From contig JAIELR010000102.1 in NCBI GenBank assembly GCA_019752835.1, positions 1-7,750 on the forward strand: a stretch of 7,750 bases of DNA, written 5' to 3'. The translations under genes were made by a program, and so were the position numbers. The notes below the pieces were generated by a model that saw only the letters and a program-made list of their open reading frames with translations, made no database searches and was not told the DNA's origin. Of this stretch, positions 6,201-7,750 are shown in pieces (positions within the stretch are counted from its first letter, which is position 1; every line of letters starts with the position of its first letter). Source of the DNA: Gammaproteobacteria bacterium. Its GTDB lineage: Bacteria > Pseudomonadota > Gammaproteobacteria > UBA1113.

Positions 6201-7750
6201 AAGACAATGTTTACAGCGTATTAGTCGCCTTACTTGAGGCTCCAATACTCGATATGCTTGCTATTAAGCACTTGAGCGAGTTCGGCGCTGTTCCCAATAC
6301 GCAAGCAGTCACTGATGCCCTATGTCGTTTGCTCGACAGCGGAGAAAACCCCGATCGTTCGCTGATTAGGCTCCTTATTGATATAGGTGCTAGTGCCGAT
6401 GCGCAGGGTAATCGCTCAGGCCGAACAGCCACTCATGTTGCCGCTCGTAATGATGATACTAAATTGCTTTCTTATCTCGCAAAAAAAGGTGCAAACTTTA
6501 ATCGTGCGCTCACTAGCACTGGCTTTCCCCCTATATTTATTGCAAAAGGCTTTGAAACCGTAAAAAAACTGCTTCGAGGAGATGCGGCTCTTTCCTATAC
6601 GGCTAACGACTGGAATGCGTTGACCTATCTTCAACGCGCGAAGAAAATTACCGCAAACAATGCATCTGAAATATTAGGTATCGTGATGGATCAAAAGGGT
6701 ACTCCCGATATTCAATCGATCAAGAGGCTGATTGAATTTTCTAACGCTGTCGATATATTTTATACCCTCGGAGAAAAATCCAAACAAACACTCGCCCATG
6801 TCGCCGCTAAAGCAGAGGACGGTGAATATATCAAGCAACTTGCAGAATACGGGCTGCTGGATGATCCAAACAAGGCGTCTGAAATATTAGCGATAGTCTT
6901 AGATTGGGACGAGACTAATATCGATCTTATTAAAGCTCTCATCACACTATACGATGCCAATCCTTCTACAAAAGGTCCTCGTTACGGTCGGACCGCAGTT
7001 CATGCCGCAGCACTGTGTGACGACGACACATTCATTGAAGAGCTTGCTGCGGATAGTAGAGTAGATGTTAGTATTGAGGATCAACAAGGCCATCCGCCTC
7101 TCTTTTATGTCACACAAAACATAAATGCTGTTAAAGTCTTGATGCAATATGACGCCCCGCTTTTTAAAATAAGCGATGATGAAGTGCCACCATTTGAAGT
7201 CATTATTAATCAAGAACTGCTCACACCAGAAAATACAACGACACTTTGGAACACAATACAAGCAATGCCCAATTACCCAAACGCTAAACTGGTGAGCAGC
7301 CATCTCGTTTTGGAGTATCAAGCGGAGCTCACCACCCACGACAAAAAAGTCAGCCCATTTCAGCTCAGCAAAACAAGAAGTAGTGATGCCGCACACCTTA
7401 GTAGCTCACCTACTAAACCAGGCATTAATTCTCTTCGCACACCATCTTTCTCATCTAGGAGCCCTCTGACTGAAAGGTTTCAACGTGAAGAAAATCAGGA
7501 TGATCGGCAAAACGTTGACGACGAACTGGCCATTACTAGAGGGCCCATTCCGCTGCCAGAAAATGTGGGCGGAACAACATCGATAACAAAACATGACAAT
7601 GAAGACCTTGCCGCAGCATCTCTAAAAAATAAGGAGATAAAGCCAGCTATTAGCGGTAAGGTAATAGCGCCTCCAACGACCTACTTTTTTGGTCCACGCA
7701 AGGTTCTTACGTTGACCAGCGGTATTATGGGTGCCGCAGCGGGACTGACG
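2711..7750 (+). CDS. Giant ankyrin-repeat protein, 3' partial (at least 1680 residues)
   Basis: An uninterrupted frame of 1680 codons, still open at the window end. Residues 1-168 are polar and helical, probably partly coiled coil (heptad-like at 20-125). Ankyrin repeats follow from about 181 to 1484 in nine composite modules plus two half modules. The canonical helix G-x-T-A/V-x-H-x-A-A is centred on H209, H464, H701, H845, H983, H1095, H1242, H1363 and H1431, and loops such as K-G-A-D-V-N are frequent. Residues 261-422 are a non-repeat, mostly helical insertion. Residues 1547-1664 are polar and Ser/Thr/Pro-rich, likely disordered. V1665-T1680 begins a small-residue hydrophobic segment, possibly a membrane anchor. 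Ankyrin repeats bind proteins, and large bacterial ones are often host-directed effectors (family knowledge). An effector role here is inference, as no N-terminal signal peptide or C-terminus is visible. Well separated from the operon upstream, so probably its own transcription unit. Confidence 0.96.
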   Translation, partial: MNINDILENLQITFQMTISPEELESKIGNLYNQLEIEKIRLETQKEAFNKSNDNSRDENIEKNKYARTQLAIKKKDTNAALILVRRWVQLAPQIKAMLEKLSSDNYLSKIDRFINSHASSIQDVEIIFPHLNAEIPDLITKIPLEKRNIRVNLREKKTSIIDDFKRINTGLLRDELELNENANSADLVKFVAKGADIDTKNSNDLTIIHILAANKDVARMEELLRIFTLDFNPDDTVSPLFFAEGVDMIQLIVSHGGNLLATAIPAGKETEITALDFLINSKKANAEQLLAAELNKTPIAKENENGIEKQAIEVNFEILRQLYQKIGKSALPIKGTISHATLAHMCVLKLNAELSQSTLTTEDINWLFQEFIQKWEFQVILDSNLELSDESGKTARSLMLRNMKKIYKLCLQMKRQVTNVDELSKQLEDQLDRKMAADTSKITDLITRGARANTRTNEGWTAVHAAAALGAVSLIKILALKSIDCNVRTGNLETKSNKKKGFFKKKTEVNDTGWRPLERAPTIETILALVEAGANLHEKNAQRKTLWSVLGGTIIKKTHATDLLTAILMSEKADERDESIKALIKLGAVVAEAEQKSGKRLPEKNFATKLFSPNKSNQPSMESLKHDINNEAHFFEKTGVKTRWDHFIEANVITQESAAEILSIALDTAPSCDLDLIKKILNTFTLDINTVGKISGWTVVHAAAQAGDFTYINELVKKGADVNHKKAIDGSLPPLCCAADANTVITLLAAGAKPGLTNTETKDTKLAGAEPNIRDTEIKYKKNAPLKPLSFLILKQIIKHAKDASDVLALLLDKKDCDLELVEELINLGADLNIRGKQSGFSAVHIAAIQDLPSFLHLFAEKGAHVNSLPADKNPPPLSYAKSVKAVEILIKNKADITWKTNNDNSTLELNDRHNNVTEVNHDSAGSFDKVIQRINMTPAQKTSLLCTVLDMEPSDPITIRHLIFAGAEVDTKGKVSKLCALHIAAQRGDTTLIEILQAKGADVNLTAPNGEPPLFLAKNVPTLIALLEADVSHEAKFKNKDFLTHLRIKPAQINALLEHELGKAEKAKLPLIEFYLGHKANIKATSASGHTIMHIAAYHNRMDLIEKCLKAGMDINCSPSLLCMTTDIDTINKLIRLGISVTRRDFFQDLILKGLMDNNIINQDNVYSVLVALLEAPILDMLAIKHLSEFGAVPNTQAVTDALCRLLDSGENPDRSLIRLLIDIGASADAQGNRSGRTATHVAARNDDTKLLSYLAKKGANFNRALTSTGFPPIFIAKGFETVKKLLRGDAALSYTANDWNALTYLQRAKKITANNASEILGIVMDQKGTPDIQSIKRLIEFSNAVDIFYTLGEKSKQTLAHVAAKAEDGEYIKQLAEYGLLDDPNKASEILAIVLDWDETNIDLIKALITLYDANPSTKGPRYGRTAVHAAALCDDDTFIEELAADSRVDVSIEDQQGHPPLFYVTQNINAVKVLMQYDAPLFKISDDEVPPFEVIINQELLTPENTTTLWNTIQAMPNYPNAKLVSSHLVLEYQAELTTHDKKVSPFQLSKTRSSDAAHLSSSPTKPGINSLRTPSFSSRSPLTERFQREENQDDRQNVDDELAITRGPIPLPENVGGTTSITKHDNEDLAAASLKNKEIKPAISGKVIAPPTTYFFGPRKVLTLTSGIMGAAAGLT
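3215..3490 (+). repeat. Ankyrin composite module 1
   Basis: Residues 169-260. The A unit has linker helix L-L-R-D-E-L-E-L followed by D-L-V-K-F-V-A-K-G-A-D-I-D. The B unit has a degenerate canonical helix around H209 (L-T-I-I-H-I-L-A-A). The C unit contains S-P-L-F-F-A (238-243) and ends near 260. This is the most diverged B unit. Confidence 0.75.
3491..3976 (+). other. Non-repeat helical insertion between modules 1 and 2
   Basis: Residues 261-422 interrupt the repeat array with about 160 residues lacking ankyrin signatures. They are predicted helical from their composition and include a basic stretch near residues 400-420. No family recognised. It may be a separate functional domain or strongly decayed repeats. 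Confidence 0.5.
3977..4330 (+). repeat. Ankyrin composite module 2
   Basis: Residues 423-540. The linker helix L-S-K-Q-L-E-D-Q-L-D leads to I-T-D-L-I-T-R-G-A-R-A-N. The canonical helix G-W-T-A-V-H-A-A-A is at 459-467. The C unit W-R-P-L-E-R-A with E-A-G-A-N-L-H (514-537) is separated from B by a Lys-rich insertion (about 485-510). Confidence 0.85.
4391..4483 (+). repeat. Ankyrin half module (A unit only)
   Basis: Residues 561-591 carry a linker helix (L-L-T-A-I-L) and the following I-K-A-L-I-K-L-G-A helix, but no G-x-T-x-x-H or P-P-L-F unit follows. It looks like a decayed or partially duplicated module. Confidence 0.6.
4679..4972 (+). repeat. Ankyrin composite module 3
   Basis: Residues 657-754. 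The A unit has S-A-A-E-I-L-S-I-A-L-D (657-667) and D-L-I-K-K-I-L. The B unit has G-W-T-V-V-H-A-A-A (696-704) and K-K-G-A-D-V-N. The C unit has L-P-P-L-C-C-A-A (732-739) ending A-A-G-A-K. A clean three-part module. Confidence 0.9.
5117..5401 (+). repeat. Ankyrin composite module 4
   Basis: Residues 803-897. The A unit has D-A-S-D-V-L-A-L-L-L-D (803-813) and L-I-N-L-G-A-D-L-N. The B unit has G-F-S-A-V-H-I-A-A (840-848) and E-K-G-A-H-V-N. The C unit has P-P-P-L-S-Y-A-K (875-882) ending K-N-K-A-D-I. Confidence 0.9.
5522..5803 (+). repeat. Ankyrin composite module 5
   Basis: Residues 938-1031. The A unit has S-L-L-C-T-V-L-D (944-951) and L-I-F-A-G-A-E-V-D. The B unit has L-C-A-L-H-I-A-A (979-986) and A-K-G-A-D-V-N. 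The C unit has G-E-P-P-L-F-L-A-K-N-V (1011-1021) ending L-L-E-A-D. Confidence 0.9.
5861..6139 (+). repeat. Ankyrin composite module 6
   Basis: Residues 1051-1143. The A unit has I-N-A-L-L-E-H-E-L (1054-1062) and L-G-H-K-A-N-I. The B unit has G-H-T-I-M-H-I-A-A (1090-1098) and K-A-G-M-D-I-N. The C unit is degenerate (S-P-S-L-L-C-M-T, 1119-1126), keeping only the D-T-I-N-K-L-I-R-L-G helix. Confidence 0.82.
6209..6298 (+). repeat. Ankyrin half module (A unit only)
   Basis: Residues 1167-1196: helix V-Y-S-V-L-V-A-L-L-E followed by I-K-H-L-S-E-F-G-A-V-P-N. It directly precedes the linker helix of module 7, so two A units stand in tandem. B and C units are absent. Confidence 0.6.
6305..6589 (+). 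repeat. Ankyrin composite module 7
   Basis: Residues 1199-1293. The A unit has V-T-D-A-L-C-R-L-L-D (1200-1209) and L-L-I-D-I-G-A-S-A-D. The B unit has G-R-T-A-T-H-V-A-A (1237-1245) and K-K-G-A-N-F-N. The C unit has G-F-P-P-I-F-I-A-K-G (1271-1280) and T-V-K-K-L-L. Confidence 0.9.
6659..6871 (+). repeat. Ankyrin composite module 8, lacking its C unit
   Basis: Residues 1317-1387. The A unit has N-A-S-E-I-L-G-I-V-M-D (1317-1327) and I-K-R-L-I-E-F. The B unit has K-Q-T-L-A-H-V-A-A (1358-1366). After the B helix the chain runs through E-Y-G-L-L-D-D-P straight into the linker helix of module 9, so the P-P-L-F unit and spacer are missing. Confidence 0.85.
6872..7162 (+). repeat. Ankyrin composite module 9 (last)
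   Basis: Residues 1388-1484. The A unit has K-A-S-E-I-L-A-I-V-L-D (1388-1398) and L-I-K-A-L-I. The B unit has G-R-T-A-V-H-A-A-A (1426-1434). The C unit has G-H-P-P-L-F-Y-V (1460-1467) and A-V-K-V-L-M. Its linker helix is nearly the same as that of module 8, suggesting these two arose by the most recent duplication. Confidence 0.9.
7349..7702 (+). other. Polar Ser/Thr/Pro-rich C-terminal region of the ankyrin protein
   Basis: Residues 1547-1664 lack ankyrin signatures and are rich in Ser, Thr, Pro, Asn, Asp and Glu, with short runs such as L-S-S-S-P-T-K-P. Such composition indicates a flexible, probably disordered stretch. The hydrophobic small-residue run beginning at 1665 (V-L-T-L-T-S-G-I-M-G-A-A-A-G-L-T) is cut by the window end and may be the first part of a membrane segment. 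Confidence 0.65.

Noticed and set aside
2711..7750. Eukaryotic or phage origin of the ankyrin frame taken as proven transfer
   Set aside because: Base composition and codon choice look broadly like the neighbouring genes by eye. There are no integrase, tRNA or attachment sites, so transfer cannot be claimed from this window.

Overview
The window looks like a gammaproteobacterial chromosome segment of moderately low GC, and its closest style is the Legionellales (Legionella, Coxiella, Aquicella or Berkiella-like host-associated bacteria). This is inference: the pointers are a very large bacterial ankyrin-repeat protein beside ordinary housekeeping genes, and GTAG-headed REP-like palindromes. 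No gene fixes the species. All supported genes are on the + strand.

Left part (1-2477): three tightly packed genes that read as one operon. The first is the 3' part of a 2Fe-2S/FAD/NAD(P)H oxidoreductase; its frame is open from base 1, so its true start lies outside the window. The second is a small four-helix membrane protein of unknown function, whose ATG overlaps the reductase stop codon. The third is a cation diffusion facilitator (zinc-type metal exporter) with a histidine-rich N-terminal tail. Only the exporter has a clear physiological role (metal efflux). The link between the reductase and the other two is positional.

Middle (2478-2710): a 233-base intergenic gap. It holds two head-to-tail copies of a roughly 70-base unit, each containing a REP-like imperfect palindrome headed by GTAG, followed by an AT-rich stretch that may hold the promoter of the next gene.

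Right part (2711-7750): one uninterrupted reading frame of 1680 codons that starts at a well-placed ATG and is still open at the window edge. It encodes a giant ankyrin-repeat protein. Its N-terminus is helical and probably coiled-coil, followed by a higher-order repeat. A composite module of about 70-120 residues (an atypical ankyrin repeat with an 'A-x-E-I-L-x-I-x-L-D' helix, a canonical 'G-x-T-A-x-H-x-A-A' repeat and a compact 'P-P-L-F-x-A' repeat) occurs nine times, plus two half modules. After it come a polar Ser/Thr/Pro-rich stretch and the beginning of a hydrophobic segment cut by the window end. The architecture suggests a host-interaction protein, possibly a secreted effector, but no secretion signal can be seen because the C-terminus is missing. 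This gene is the most interesting item in the window.
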